From Carboxylicivirga caseinilyticus (GTDB taxonomy: Bacteria; Bacteroidota; Bacteroidia; Bacteroidales; Marinilabiliaceae), in contig JAFMVE010000046.1 in NCBI GenBank assembly GCA_025499705.1, positions 1-50,249 of the forward strand: DNA of 50,249 bases, written 5' to 3'. Position numbers and translations under genes: made by a program. The notes below the pieces were generated by a model that saw only the letters and a program-made list of their open reading frames with translations, was not told where the DNA came from and made no database searches. Numbering within the stretch: position 1 is the stretch's first letter; every line of letters starts with the position of its first letter. Positions 23,155 to 33,740 of this stretch are shown in pieces.

Positions 23155-26151
23155 ATGAAAAAAATCAATCTAAAATTAATGATGTTGACCTTATTATTAG
23201 GTTTTGCATTAAATACCCGGGCACAAGATCTGAATTTGTCGGGTGTTGTTACAGATAATGAAGGGGAAGCCATTCCCGGAGTTTCTGTGCTGATCAAAGG
23301 TACTTCCCAAGGTACAATAACTGATATTGATGGCCGATACACTATAAATATTTCTGATAATGCCAAGGTATTAGTTTTTTCATTTATAGGTTTTGAAACT
23401 CAGGAAGTAGCTATTGTAAGTTCTACTACAACCTATAATGTTCAGTTAATACCAAATATTATTGGATTGGAAGAGGTTGTTGCCATTGGTTATGGTAAGA
23501 TGACACGAAAGGACGTTACCAGTTCAATCACCACTGTTCAGGCAAAGGATATGAATGTAGGAGTATTTTCAGATCCATCTCAAATGCTACAGGGAAAAGT
23601 AGCTGGTTTAACCATAACTCAAACTTCCGATCCAAATGGAAGCTCCTCTATTACATTACGAGGAGCCTCTACTTTGCGTTCAGGCGAAGCGCAAGAGCCA
23701 TATTATGTAATTGATGGGGTTCCTGGAATGTCATTATCATTAATTGCACCGGAAGATATTGAGAGTATTGATGTACTACGCGATGCTTCTGCGACTGCAA
23801 TTTATGGTTCAAAGGCTGCCAACGGAGTTATAATTGTTACCACAAAAAAAGGTAATAATGATGGAAAAGCAAATGTAAACTATAGTACTTACGTTGCATT
23901 CGACAATGTATTGAAGAATTTGGATATGATGTCGGCAACCGAACTTCGTGCTTATGCATCAGCAAATGGAGTTACCCTACCTAATGATGATGGAGGTGAT
24001 ACTGATTGGCAGAAAGAAGTTCAACGTACTGGTGTTAGTCATAACCATAATCTTTCAATTAATGGAGGTAATGAAAAAACAAGTTATAACGCCAGTATCA
24101 ATTATCTGAACAATCAAGGGGTTGTCAAAAACACTGAAAAAGATCGTATTGTGGCTCGTTCTTTCTTACAAACAACCACACTTGAAGACCATTTAACCCT
24201 TTCTTTTGGTCTTAATGGTAGTATTACCAATAATCAAAATGTTCCAATGGGAGATCAGGGAACAAGTGTACTTGATGCCATGAATTATTATTCTCCGTTA
24301 TCACCGATAAGAAATGAAGATGGTACATGGTTCCAGAGTTCAGGTATCTCGCAGAATTACAATCCAATGTCGATGATTTATGAGGATAGGTATAATACTG
24401 AGAGTAAAAGACTACAAGGAATAACTAAAGCTTCATTAGAACTTATTGATGGTTTGGTTTATAACTTATCTCTTTCTTATCAAAACGAGCAATACATTTA
24501 CAGTAATTATAATACTTCTGCATCTCAGATTTATTCATCTCAGCACGGACAGGCGAGTCGTACATCAGTGGAAAATAAACGAACTGTATTTGAAACTTAT
24601 TTAAACTATGACAAAACGTTTAAAGATGTGCATAAGATTGGGTTAATGGCCGGTTATTCGTGGGAGCAAAACGATAATAATGATGGTTTTGGACTTACTG
24701 TGTATAATTTTTATGACGATTCGTTAGAGTACTATAACTTAGGGTATGCCAACAACATGGATATTACTGGAATTAATAGTGGCTATACGCTTTCTACCTT
24801 AAGAATGATCTCTTTTTACGGACGATTAAACTATAGTTATAATAGTAAATACCTGTTTCAGGCAACTGTACGTCGTGATGGAAGTTCAGCTTTTGGTGAA
24901 AACAACAGATGGGCAACATTCCCTTCTTTATCAGCTTCATGGCGTATGAGCGAAGAAAGCTTTATCAAAAACTTAAATTTATTTGATGATCTTAAATTCA
25001 GAGTAGGCTATGGTGTTAGTGGTAATTCATTAGGATTTAATGCATTTACTGCAATTCAAACGTATGGTGCTTCTGGCTGGTTTAGCTACACCGATCAAAA
25101 CGGAAATACATCTGACTACAGAACTCTTGCTGCAACAAGCAATGCAAACCCTGATTTAAAATGGGAACGTACAAGTATGTTTAATATCGGTATGGATCTG
25201 GGATTCCTTAAAAATCGATTGACGGGTACAATTGAATATTACAACAAACAAACAGATGATCTGATCTATAGTTATGCAGTATCAACCAACCGTTATCCAT
25301 ATGGAAGTATGCTCGCAAACGTTGGTGAAATCAGCAATAAGGGTATCGAATTCTCGCTGAATATCATTCCTGTTCAAACAGATAAGTTACGTTGGGAATC
25401 AACAATCAATCTATCGCATAATAAAAATGAGGTTATAAGTCTATCCAATCAAACATATTCGGTTGATTATATTAATGCTGGTAATCCTAATATTGGTGGC
25501 TTTGCAACAGCCAATGTACAGCGTATTATGGAAGGTGAGGCAATAGGTACATTTTATATGTGGGAGTGGGCAGGATACAACGAAAATGGTGTATCACAGT
25601 TTTATGTACACGATCCGGAAACCGGAGAAAGAACAGGGGAGTTGACTACCAGCCCACAGGAATCAGATCGTACTAAAGTGGGTAGTGCTCAGCCAAAGCT
25701 GGTTTATGGGTGGAATAATACTCTTAAGTTTAAAAACTGGACTCTAACTGCTTTCTTACAAGGAGTATCAGGTAATCAGATATTGAATTCAACCCGCGCT
25801 CAATACAATTATGTTGCTTTGGTCTCAACAGGTAAGAATGTACTAAATGAAGTAGCAACAGAGCAAAAATTTACTGATGTGAATGCACAGGCTCCATCTG
25901 ACAGATATCTTGAAAAAGGTAACTATCTGCGCTTGTCAACCCTTTCATTGAATTATAACTTTGGTAAGATAGGTAATTACATTAACGGTTTAAATGTTTA
26001 CGCTACCTGTAATAACGTATTCACTATTTCTGGCTATAAAGGTCTTGATCCAGAAATTTCTTTAGGTGGGCTTACCCCAGGAATTGATAGTCGCGAATAT
26101 TTTTATCCACGTACCCGAACAATTATGCTGGGTCTTAATGTAAACTTTTAA
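23155..26151 (+). CDS. SusC-family TonB-dependent outer membrane transporter
   Basis: The 998-residue transporter imports oligosaccharides across the outer membrane using TonB energy, with SusD as the lid. After a signal peptide (about 1-23) comes the carboxypeptidase-regulatory-like domain (about 24-105: L-S-G-V-V-T-D-N-E-G-E-A-I-P-G-V-S-V), then the plug (about 115-225, with I-D-V-L-R-D-A-S-A-T-A-I-Y-G-S-K-A-A-N-G-V-I, the SusC/RagA signature) and a 22-strand barrel ending in a terminal aromatic (L-N-V-N-F). Length is normal. It is the first gene of the locus, followed by susD after 12 bp. Expression is probably induced by the HTCS through the tandem repeat upstream. Confidence 0.96.
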   Translation: MKKINLKLMMLTLLLGFALNTRAQDLNLSGVVTDNEGEAIPGVSVLIKGTSQGTITDIDGRYTINISDNAKVLVFSFIGFETQEVAIVSSTTTYNVQLIPNIIGLEEVVAIGYGKMTRKDVTSSITTVQAKDMNVGVFSDPSQMLQGKVAGLTITQTSDPNGSSSITLRGASTLRSGEAQEPYYVIDGVPGMSLSLIAPEDIESIDVLRDASATAIYGSKAANGVIIVTTKKGNNDGKANVNYSTYVAFDNVLKNLDMMSATELRAYASANGVTLPNDDGGDTDWQKEVQRTGVSHNHNLSINGGNEKTSYNASINYLNNQGVVKNTEKDRIVARSFLQTTTLEDHLTLSFGLNGSITNNQNVPMGDQGTSVLDAMNYYSPLSPIRNEDGTWFQSSGISQNYNPMSMIYEDRYNTESKRLQGITKASLELIDGLVYNLSLSYQNEQYIYSNYNTSASQIYSSQHGQASRTSVENKRTVFETYLNYDKTFKDVHKIGLMAGYSWEQNDNNDGFGLTVYNFYDDSLEYYNLGYANNMDITGINSGYTLSTLRMISFYGRLNYSYNSKYLFQATVRRDGSSAFGENNRWATFPSLSASWRMSEESFIKNLNLFDDLKFRVGYGVSGNSLGFNAFTAIQTYGASGWFSYTDQNGNTSDYRTLAATSNANPDLKWERTSMFNIGMDLGFLKNRLTGTIEYYNKQTDDLIYSYAVSTNRYPYGSMLANVGEISNKGIEFSLNIIPVQTDKLRWESTINLSHNKNEVISLSNQTYSVDYINAGNPNIGGFATANVQRIMEGEAIGTFYMWEWAGYNENGVSQFYVHDPETGERTGELTTSPQESDRTKVGSAQPKLVYGWNNTLKFKNWTLTAFLQGVSGNQILNSTRAQYNYVALVSTGKNVLNEVATEQKFTDVNAQAPSDRYLEKGNYLRLSTLSLNYNFGKIGNYINGLNVYATCNNVFTISGYKGLDPEISLGGLTPGIDSREYFYPRTRTIMLGLNVNF

Positions 26152-26163
26152 TATTAATATCCT

Positions 26164-27786
26164 ATGAAAAAAACATATATGAAACTATTTATGTCAGCTG
26201 CACTAGTAGCAATTGCTGCAGGTGGTTGTACAGATTTGGATGTTGATGTAAAATCTCAATATACATCATATCCTGATTCAGAAATTGCGGTTGAAGCGAA
26301 AGCATCCGATGTTTATTATGCTTTTCGAGGTGTATTGGGACGGAGATATAATGAAGCAATGACCTTTTCTTCAGATGAATGTATGGGGGTAAGTTATGAT
26401 GGGGATTACTATGACTCTGGTAATTATTCACATCCAAGCTTACATAACTTCATGGCCGATGATGCATGTATGGGCTATTGGGGTGATTTATCAAGTGGTA
26501 TCACAAAGTGTAACCAGGTTATAGTCGATTTTGGAGGTGAAGAAGAGCCTGTTACTGCTCCGATAAGGGCTATGCGAGCATTTTATCATTTTATTCTGAT
26601 GGATAGCTATGGCGATGTGCCTATTCTTGATCATGCTCTTGAGGCAGATGAAGCTTTGGAACGTAGTTCTCGTGCAGAAGTTGCAGAATGGATTGAGTCA
26701 GAATTACTGGCTGTTAGAGATAATATGTCAACAGAGGTGAATGCTGCCACATATGGTAAACCTACCCGATGGATGGTTGAAGCTCTTCTGGCTAAATTAT
26801 ATATTAACTGGAATGTATATACAAGCGATGTAACCAGTGCAAGCTGGTCGGCAACAGCAGCTAATGAAAAATTAGATGACTGTGTGGCTGTTTGTGATAA
26901 TATTATTGCTTCAGGTCTTTTCGATCTTAGCGACGACTATCTGGAAAAATTTTATCCTACAAATGGCTCTCATATAAAAGACTTTATCTATGCAATGCCT
27001 TATACTGCAGTTAATAAGGATGGGTTGACCTATGGACGTTTTCGTACCTGGCGTAAGGGAGATACTGATGGGAATGGTGGTCCAGGACTATATGGAATGG
27101 TATTGGGTAAGTCTGCTGCAGGTAATTTTGCTGTCAATCCAGAGTTTGCTGATTTGTTTAGTCTGGCAGGAGATCGTCGTAATGAAGCATTATTTAGTGG
27201 GGCATTGAATCAATACGATCCATCAACTTATCAAAAATCAACTACCCCTTTTGAATATAAAGGTGAACAGGTGGTTTTAACTAAAGAGGTTGCTTTATCT
27301 ACTGTGGATGAAAATCTGAATGTTGGCAATACAGTTTCAGGTTGGTCACAAGGATATCGCTTTAATAAGTTTATTATGGATCCAACAGATTATGGATTAT
27401 ATAGCCGTTGTCAGGATAATGATGTACCTATCTTCCGCTATGCTGATATCTTATTAACTAAATGTGAGGCAATACTTCGCGGAGCTACTGCAACTAATGG
27501 AGATACACCAATGGGATTATTCAATCAGATACGTTCATATGTTAATGCTCCAACTATTAGTTCCGATCCTTCCATAGAAGAGTTGTTAGATGAACGTGGT
27601 CGTGAGTTTTTTGATGAAAACTGGCGTAGAAATGACCTGATTCGATTTGGTAACTTTGAAGATGATTGGGGTTATAAACATACGATTAATCCAGCTGCTA
27701 AAACTGATTTTACCAAGCGCATTTTCCCTGTTCCAACCGGTGTTCTAAACGAAAATACCAACTGGTCTCAAAACAATGGATATTAA
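26164..27786 (+). CDS. SusD/RagB-family glycan-binding lipoprotein
   Basis: A 540-residue surface lipoprotein (signal ending A-A-G-G-C, Cys22) that captures the oligosaccharide and caps SusC. It shows the SusD fold: TPR-like helices from about residue 40, the characteristic A-M-R-A-F-Y-H-F-I-L-M-D-S-Y-G-D-V-P near 138-155, and a C-terminal R-G-R-E-F-F-D-E-N-W-R-R-N-D-L-I-R-F-G block near 480. It starts at ATG 26164, 12 bp after susC. It ends at a hairpin that may lower expression of the downstream enzyme genes relative to the SusCD pair. Confidence 0.96.
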   Translation: MKKTYMKLFMSAALVAIAAGGCTDLDVDVKSQYTSYPDSEIAVEAKASDVYYAFRGVLGRRYNEAMTFSSDECMGVSYDGDYYDSGNYSHPSLHNFMADDACMGYWGDLSSGITKCNQVIVDFGGEEEPVTAPIRAMRAFYHFILMDSYGDVPILDHALEADEALERSSRAEVAEWIESELLAVRDNMSTEVNAATYGKPTRWMVEALLAKLYINWNVYTSDVTSASWSATAANEKLDDCVAVCDNIIASGLFDLSDDYLEKFYPTNGSHIKDFIYAMPYTAVNKDGLTYGRFRTWRKGDTDGNGGPGLYGMVLGKSAAGNFAVNPEFADLFSLAGDRRNEALFSGALNQYDPSTYQKSTTPFEYKGEQVVLTKEVALSTVDENLNVGNTVSGWSQGYRFNKFIMDPTDYGLYSRCQDNDVPIFRYADILLTKCEAILRGATATNGDTPMGLFNQIRSYVNAPTISSDPSIEELLDERGREFFDENWRRNDLIRFGNFEDDWGYKHTINPAAKTDFTKRIFPVPTGVLNENTNWSQNNGY

Positions 27787-27804
27787 GTCATAGAATGTAT
27801 TCAA

Positions 27805-27842
27805 ATTCAGGGGGTGTTTCTTGTGCATCCCCTGAATATTTT
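27805..27842 (+). terminator. Hairpin between susD and the enzyme genes
   Basis: Stem ATTCAGGGG / CCCCTGAAT with a loop of about 14 bases, followed by ATTTTAAT. It begins 18 bp after the susD stop and could terminate or attenuate, giving more SusCD than enzymes. Confidence 0.6.
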
Positions 27843-27944
27843 AATATTGATATTTCTGGTTAAATTCAAAAACGATGATGTGTCGTTTCTGGATACAGTA
27901 TTTATTGACCTTGTTCTGATAAAATTCAGTATTCGCGATTGTTG

Positions 27945-30266
27945 ATGAAAAGTGTGTTTATGATTTTTTTATACAAATATTATTCATTCCGGATTATCGG
28001 AATTCTGGTTTATTTATTTTTTGTGAGTGCATGTGTTACGGTTGGTGTGGATAATAAACCAGAGAATCAATATATTGGTAAGGTTTATCCACTTCTCGAT
28101 ACCGAAAACTCCCGCTGGTTTTATTTTTCTTCAGCATCGAGGCCATTCGGGATGGTTAATCTGAGTCCTGATACCGAAATTGCAGGAGCCTGGGGTAGTG
28201 GATATCGTTACAAAGTGGATACCATTAAAGGATTTAGTCATATTCATGCCTGGCAATTGGCAGGTCCATCAGTAATGCCGGTTAATGATGATGCCGGTTT
28301 TAAGGATTATTTTTCAGCATTCAGTCATCAAAAAGAAGAGATTACACCCGGATATCACAAAGTTTACCTTGAAAGATATAATATTGAAGCTGAACTCACA
28401 TCCACAAAAAGAGTTGGTTTTCATCGTTATCAATTAAAAAATACAAACAAACTTTCTATACTTTTTAATTTGAATGGCGAATTAGGGCCTTCTCTTATGA
28501 AAGATGGTCTTGTTTTTCAATCAGCAGATAAACAAAGAATTATTGGGCAGGTAACCAATAGTGCAACCATTCGTCGTCCGAAAGATTGTACGGTTTACTT
28601 TATAGCTGATTTTAGCTTGCCGGTTGACACAATTGAAAAAGACATACAGACCGGTAATTATAAACTTTCGTTTAAAGACATTGAAGGTGGATCACTTTTA
28701 ATGAAACTTGCGGTCTCGTATACATCTGCAGAGAATGCAGCGATTAATATGAAAACTGAATTGCCGGGTTGGGATTTCGATCAAATCGTAAAGGAATCAG
28801 CTGATGAATGGAATCAAATACTTTCGCGGATTAAGATAGAAGGTGGAACTGCTGAACAACAAAAAAGGTTTTACACTGATTTATGGCATGCACTGCAGGG
28901 CCGTCGCATTATCAGTGACGTAAATGGTGCATATCCTGATAATACAGGAGATGAATTCAGGATTGGTCAGTTGCCATTGGATGAGAATGGTAAGCCAAAA
29001 TTTAATCATTATAATTCCGATTCGTTCTGGGGTGCACAATGGACCATCAACACGCTTTGGGGTTTGGTTTTTCCTGATGTGGTTGACGAATTTACTCAAT
29101 CACTGTTACAGTATCACAAAGATGGAGGTTTGATTCCCCGCGGACCATCAGGAGGAAATTACACCTACGTTATGACAGGTGCCTCGTCAACACCATTTAT
29201 TGTTAGTGCTATTCAAAAAGGAATAGTGAAAGATAGTCTTGAAGCAATTTATGAGGCTTTGAAGAAGAACCATATGGGTGGTTTGATGGAAAAGGCGGGA
29301 TACGAACACGCTACCAATCTGGGTGGAGGATTGTCGTATTATATGCAAGAAGGTTATATTCCTTATCCACTTTCAGATATTGAATACGGTTCTCATCAGG
29401 ATGGAGTTAGCCAGACTCTTGAATATGCCTATCAGGACTGGTCATTAGCTCAGTTGGCAAAAAAACTGGGATATGATGAAGATGAAAAATATTTTATACA
29501 AAGAAGTAAAAACTATCAGAATCTGTATGATAGTATCAGTGGGTGGATGAGACCTAAAGATAAACAAGGACTATGGAAGTCCGACTTTGATCCATATCAG
29601 CTGGAAAGCGGTTTTATCGAAGCCAATGCAGCTCAGGTTACATGGTTTGTTCCGCATGATTTAAATGGACTGGCTCATTTGATGGGTGGTAATGAGAAAG
29701 CAGCAGAAAAATTAAATCAATCGTTTATTGAAGCTGAGAAAATGGGATTTACAGCTGGTACTTCACACGATAGAGAAGCGCATCCGGAATATAGCCGAAT
29801 ACCCATTAATTATGGTAATCAGCCATCCATTCAAACAGCATTTATTTTTAATTATCTCGAGCAGCCATGGTTAACACAATATTGGTCGCGCAAAGTGGTT
29901 GAAGCCGTTTATGAAGGCTTATCAACCGAACGAGGATATAATGGTGATGAAGACCAGGGATTAATGGGATCATTAGCGGTGTTAATGAAAATGGGTCTTT
30001 TTTCGATGAAAGGTGGGTGTTCAATGGATCCGCAACTTGAATTAGGATCACCCATTTTTGATAAGGTTATTATCCAACTAAATCAGAAATATTATCCGGG
30101 TAAGGAATTGATAATTGAAACCAGTAATAATTCAGCTCAAAATGCTTACATCAGTAAAGCAACATGGAAGGGAACAAAGTTGATGAACTGGTCAATTCTT
30201 CAGAGTGAGCTGGTAAAAGGTGGAACTCTTCATCTTGAGATGAGTGATCATCCGGATAACAAATAG
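27945..30266 (+). CDS. GH92-family alpha-mannosidase-like lipoprotein (first copy)
   Basis: A glycoside hydrolase of about 773 residues in family GH92, calcium-dependent exo-alpha-mannosidases with inverting mechanism. The N-terminal beta-sandwich (about 40-285) shows S-R-P-F-G-M-V-N-L-S-P-D-T, and the (alpha/alpha)6 catalytic part follows (from about 300), with N-Y-G-N-Q-P-S near 627 and the family block G-D-E-D-Q-G-L-M-G-S near 665. The lipobox F-V-S-A-C predicts a lipoprotein. I start at ATG 27945, not the upstream TTG. The usual W-Y in the catalytic block is changed (S-L-A-V), so it may belong to a clade with a different linkage preference. It heads the enzyme part of the locus. Confidence 0.9.
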   Translation: MKSVFMIFLYKYYSFRIIGILVYLFFVSACVTVGVDNKPENQYIGKVYPLLDTENSRWFYFSSASRPFGMVNLSPDTEIAGAWGSGYRYKVDTIKGFSHIHAWQLAGPSVMPVNDDAGFKDYFSAFSHQKEEITPGYHKVYLERYNIEAELTSTKRVGFHRYQLKNTNKLSILFNLNGELGPSLMKDGLVFQSADKQRIIGQVTNSATIRRPKDCTVYFIADFSLPVDTIEKDIQTGNYKLSFKDIEGGSLLMKLAVSYTSAENAAINMKTELPGWDFDQIVKESADEWNQILSRIKIEGGTAEQQKRFYTDLWHALQGRRIISDVNGAYPDNTGDEFRIGQLPLDENGKPKFNHYNSDSFWGAQWTINTLWGLVFPDVVDEFTQSLLQYHKDGGLIPRGPSGGNYTYVMTGASSTPFIVSAIQKGIVKDSLEAIYEALKKNHMGGLMEKAGYEHATNLGGGLSYYMQEGYIPYPLSDIEYGSHQDGVSQTLEYAYQDWSLAQLAKKLGYDEDEKYFIQRSKNYQNLYDSISGWMRPKDKQGLWKSDFDPYQLESGFIEANAAQVTWFVPHDLNGLAHLMGGNEKAAEKLNQSFIEAEKMGFTAGTSHDREAHPEYSRIPINYGNQPSIQTAFIFNYLEQPWLTQYWSRKVVEAVYEGLSTERGYNGDEDQGLMGSLAVLMKMGLFSMKGGCSMDPQLELGSPIFDKVIIQLNQKYYPGKELIIETSNNSAQNAYISKATWKGTKLMNWSILQSELVKGGTLHLEMSDHPDNK

Positions 30267-30298
30267 TCAAGATCAAGTATAAACATGAAACCAATTGT

Positions 30299-31276
30299 AT
30301 GAAAAGAAATCTGAAATATATTTTGTTTTTATTGTTGATATCAGCATGTGGTTCTCCCAAAAAGCAATCAGCATTGGAGGAAAAGAATGTTATTGTTAAT
30401 CCAATCATGGATGAGTATTTCGCTGATCCTTGTATTGTAAAAGAAGCCGATACGTTTTATATCTATGCAACCATTGATCCATGGGGAGGCGAGGAATTAG
30501 CAGTTTTTTCAACCAATGATTTTAAATCTTTTACACGTTATCATTTAAACTGGCCAACCAAAGAAGCCTGTACAAGCGAGAGTTCAAATAATTCAATGGT
30601 ATGGGCTCCTGCCGTGCGAAAAGCTGCCAATGGTAAGTATTATATGTATGTGTCGGTTGGCAGTGAAGTTTGGGTTGGAGTTGGAGAGAGTCCATTAGGT
30701 CCCTGGAAAAACGGAAAAGAAGATAATACACCTTTGATAGCAGCAGGTGATTATCCGCAGGTTCATAATATAGATGCCGATTGTTTTCTGGATGATGATG
30801 GTCAGGCATATTTGTACTGGGGGTCCGGATTTCATTGGGTTAACGGTATCTGCATGGCTGCAAAACTGAATGAAGATATGATTTCGTTTGCAGATGAACC
30901 TGTTGATGTAACGCCACCACACTATTTTGAGGCTCCTCATATGATTAAACGTTTTGGTAAATATTATCTGATGTTCTCGGATGGTAAAGCCATTGATGAT
31001 ACGTATAAGATTGGTTATGCAGTGGGCGATTCTCCAATGGGACCATTTACAGAAGGAGTTAATAGTCCTTTGCTGACAACCACAGCAGATAGTACTACGG
31101 TTGGGCCCGGACATCATACAATATTTAACGAAGGTGGTCAGGATTATGTGCTGTATCATCGCATATTTCCTCAGGGAGAAGAATATGTGTTACGTCAACT
31201 ATGTATCGACAGTTTAAAATTTGATGATCAGCATAACATTAAAAAGATAGATCCTAAAGGCATTCAGGGGTTTTAA
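30299..31276 (+). CDS. GH43-family glycosidase lipoprotein
   Basis: A 325-residue five-bladed propeller hydrolase, family GH43, typically removing alpha-L-arabinofuranose or beta-D-xylose. The signal ends in L-L-I-S-A-C (Cys17). The three expected catalytic carboxylates are present: D43 in F-A-D-P-C-I (base), D159 in I-D-A-D-C-F (pKa modulator) and E211 in Y-F-E-A-P-H-M (acid). Length suits a catalytic domain without a binding module. The gene starts at ATG 30299, 32 bp after the first GH92 gene, so it is probably in the same operon. It may remove side chains before the mannosidases act. Subfamily not determined. Confidence 0.92.
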   Translation: MKRNLKYILFLLLISACGSPKKQSALEEKNVIVNPIMDEYFADPCIVKEADTFYIYATIDPWGGEELAVFSTNDFKSFTRYHLNWPTKEACTSESSNNSMVWAPAVRKAANGKYYMYVSVGSEVWVGVGESPLGPWKNGKEDNTPLIAAGDYPQVHNIDADCFLDDDGQAYLYWGSGFHWVNGICMAAKLNEDMISFADEPVDVTPPHYFEAPHMIKRFGKYYLMFSDGKAIDDTYKIGYAVGDSPMGPFTEGVNSPLLTTTADSTTVGPGHHTIFNEGGQDYVLYHRIFPQGEEYVLRQLCIDSLKFDDQHNIKKIDPKGIQGF

Positions 31277-31393
31277 AGCTTATTGAGAAAGAGTTGATTA
31301 AGATTTAAAGTTATATCAGGATTTTAACTGGCAATTAATTGAGCTATTTGAATCTCCGAGACTATCTATTTTAGTTAAAACCATTTATGAACG

Positions 31394-33712
31394 ATGAGAA
31401 TTAGTAAACGACATATTTTTTTCTTTTTGTTGTTTTTATTGATATTACCTTTATCAGTAAATGCACAGAATCATCAGTTTGTCGATCCTTTGATTGGTTC
31501 AGAAGGATTAGGGAATGTGTTTATTGGACCATCTGCTCCATACGGAATGGTAAAGCCCGGACCTGATAATGATGTAGCTTCAAATAGCGGTTATTCAACA
31601 GATCCGTTAAGCGAAATTTATGGTTTTAGCCAGTTGCATGTAAGCGGCACTGGAGGAGGGCCGAAGTACGGAAATATATCAGTGATGCCATTTGCATCAG
31701 AAAACAATCAGATTTCATTACAACAGTCATCCATAAGAAATGATGAACAGGTATCGCTTGGTTATTACAGTGTGATACTGGATAAATGGAAGATTCAAAC
31801 CCAGATAACTACTTCAGACCGTGCTGCGTTTTATCATTTTTCATATCCACATGACGTAACAAAACGGGTTAAGATTGATCTTGGAAAATTTTTGGGTGAA
31901 CGATCCATCCCAGATTCGCGAGAGGCCCAACAGTTTGTGGGTTCTGAAATTGAGATAGTTTCCGATACAGAAGTAAGAGGTTACAGCCGTATCAGAGGTG
32001 GTTGGAATAACGGAAGAGCGTACACCGTTTATTTCTCTGCAGTTTTTGATCAACCTTTTTCTGATTATGCCACATTTAACAATGGTAAGATCTTTTCTGG
32101 TCAGAAAATACAATTAGATACAGGCGGTAAAACCGGTGCTATATTAACTTTTGCTGATATGGCTGATGATGTTCAAATGAAAATTGGTATTTCTTTTTTA
32201 AGTCCTTTAAAAGCGCAGGACAATATCGATAAGGAGATACCGCACTGGAATTTTGATCAGACACTAAATGAAGTGCAGGATAAATGGGAGAATATTTTAA
32301 GCAGGGTTGAAGTGGATGAAAAAACAAGTGACGAGCTCAAAACCATGTTCTATACAGGATTGTATCATACCATGCTTATGCCTGTTGATCGTACGGGTGA
32401 GAATCCGTTATGGGAGAATGATAGTCCTTATTATGATGATTTTTATGCTATCTGGGATACCTATCGATCATCAAGTCCACTAATTACGTTGTTAGATCCA
32501 TCGCGACAAGTGAATATTGTTAATGCTATGTTGCAGATTTATAGGAGAGATGGTTATATGCCTGATGCCCGAAGCGGGAATTCCAATGGAAGAACACAAG
32601 GTGGATCAAACGGAGAAGTGGTTATAGCCGATGCATTTGTAAAAGGATTGAAAGGTATTAATTATAAACTGGCTCTGGAGGCCATGTTGAAAGATGCCAC
32701 TATACCTCCGGGCGGTAATGAAGAAGCTGAAGGACGAGGAGGTTTGGTTGATTATAACAGTCTTGGCTACGTATCCACAGATTATGTGCGGGCAGGTAAC
32801 CGAACGCTTGAATATGCCTATAATGATTACTGTCTGGCTATAGTTGCGAAAAATATTAAGCGCAGAGGCGAATACTGGCGTTTTATCAAGCAATCAGATA
32901 ACTGGCAGAATCTGTGGCGCGATATTGAAGATCATGGTTCTCGTGGTTTTATTATGCCCAAAGATGCCCATGGAAACTGGGTAGATAGCATTCAGTGTGA
33001 TGCAAAATATGGAAGGATATCCTACGTTCCGTTCACACCGGTAATGCAGGACTGGCCAATTTGTGTTTGTTGGTGGTGTGGCTTTTTTTACGAAGCGAAT
33101 TCGTGGGAATATTCACTTTCTGTGCCGCACGATGTGGCTAAGTTGATTGAATTATCCGGTGGAACAGAGGCTTTTGAGAAACGACTGAATACCTTGTTTG
33201 ATTTGGGATTGTATAATGTAGCCAATGAACCGTCATTTCTTACACCCAATCTTTATCATTGGATTGGTCGACCAGATCTGAGTAACGAACGTATTCATTC
33301 CATCATAGATGAAAATTATCATAGTGGAGCAGATGGAATACCGGGGAATGATGATTCGGGTGCCATGTCATCGTGGCTTGCTTTTCATATGATGGGTTTG
33401 TATCCCAATGCTGGTCAGTCTTATTATCTGATAAATGCGCCATACTTCGAAAAAACGGTCATTCATCAGGAAAATGGCAATGATTTTATTATTCGTACTG
33501 AAAATCTTTCTGAGAAAAATAAATATATCCAATCGGTTAAATTAAACGGGGAAGATTACTCAAAAGCCTGGATAGAGCACAGTGATATTGAAAAAGGAGG
33601 TACCCTGATTTTTGAAATGGGATCAAAACCTTCAACAGAGTGGGGAGTGAAAGATCTTCCTCCGTCAAAATTAGATAAGGATTACGATATTAATAAGATA
33701 AAAGCACATTAA
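31394..33712 (+). CDS. GH92-family alpha-mannosidase (second copy)
   Basis: A 772-residue GH92 enzyme with a cleavable signal peptide (about 1-25, V-N-A-Q) rather than a lipobox, so it is likely periplasmic. It shows F-I-G-P-S-A-P-Y-G-M-V-K-P-G-P-D near the N-terminus, the catalytic-domain blocks N-E-P-S-F-L-T-P near 613, and the canonical G-N-D-D-S-G-A-M-S-S-W near 655. It is more typical of the family than the first copy and diverged from it, so the two probably attack different linkages. Start ATG 31394, as an upstream ATG at 31387 hits a stop after five codons. A gap of about 120 bp precedes it. Confidence 0.92.
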   Translation: MRISKRHIFFFLLFLLILPLSVNAQNHQFVDPLIGSEGLGNVFIGPSAPYGMVKPGPDNDVASNSGYSTDPLSEIYGFSQLHVSGTGGGPKYGNISVMPFASENNQISLQQSSIRNDEQVSLGYYSVILDKWKIQTQITTSDRAAFYHFSYPHDVTKRVKIDLGKFLGERSIPDSREAQQFVGSEIEIVSDTEVRGYSRIRGGWNNGRAYTVYFSAVFDQPFSDYATFNNGKIFSGQKIQLDTGGKTGAILTFADMADDVQMKIGISFLSPLKAQDNIDKEIPHWNFDQTLNEVQDKWENILSRVEVDEKTSDELKTMFYTGLYHTMLMPVDRTGENPLWENDSPYYDDFYAIWDTYRSSSPLITLLDPSRQVNIVNAMLQIYRRDGYMPDARSGNSNGRTQGGSNGEVVIADAFVKGLKGINYKLALEAMLKDATIPPGGNEEAEGRGGLVDYNSLGYVSTDYVRAGNRTLEYAYNDYCLAIVAKNIKRRGEYWRFIKQSDNWQNLWRDIEDHGSRGFIMPKDAHGNWVDSIQCDAKYGRISYVPFTPVMQDWPICVCWWCGFFYEANSWEYSLSVPHDVAKLIELSGGTEAFEKRLNTLFDLGLYNVANEPSFLTPNLYHWIGRPDLSNERIHSIIDENYHSGADGIPGNDDSGAMSSWLAFHMMGLYPNAGQSYYLINAPYFEKTVIHQENGNDFIIRTENLSEKNKYIQSVKLNGEDYSKAWIEHSDIEKGGTLIFEMGSKPSTEWGVKDLPPSKLDKDYDINKIKAH

Positions 33713-33740
33713 AACAGGTTGTTATAAATAGTTATTGCTG

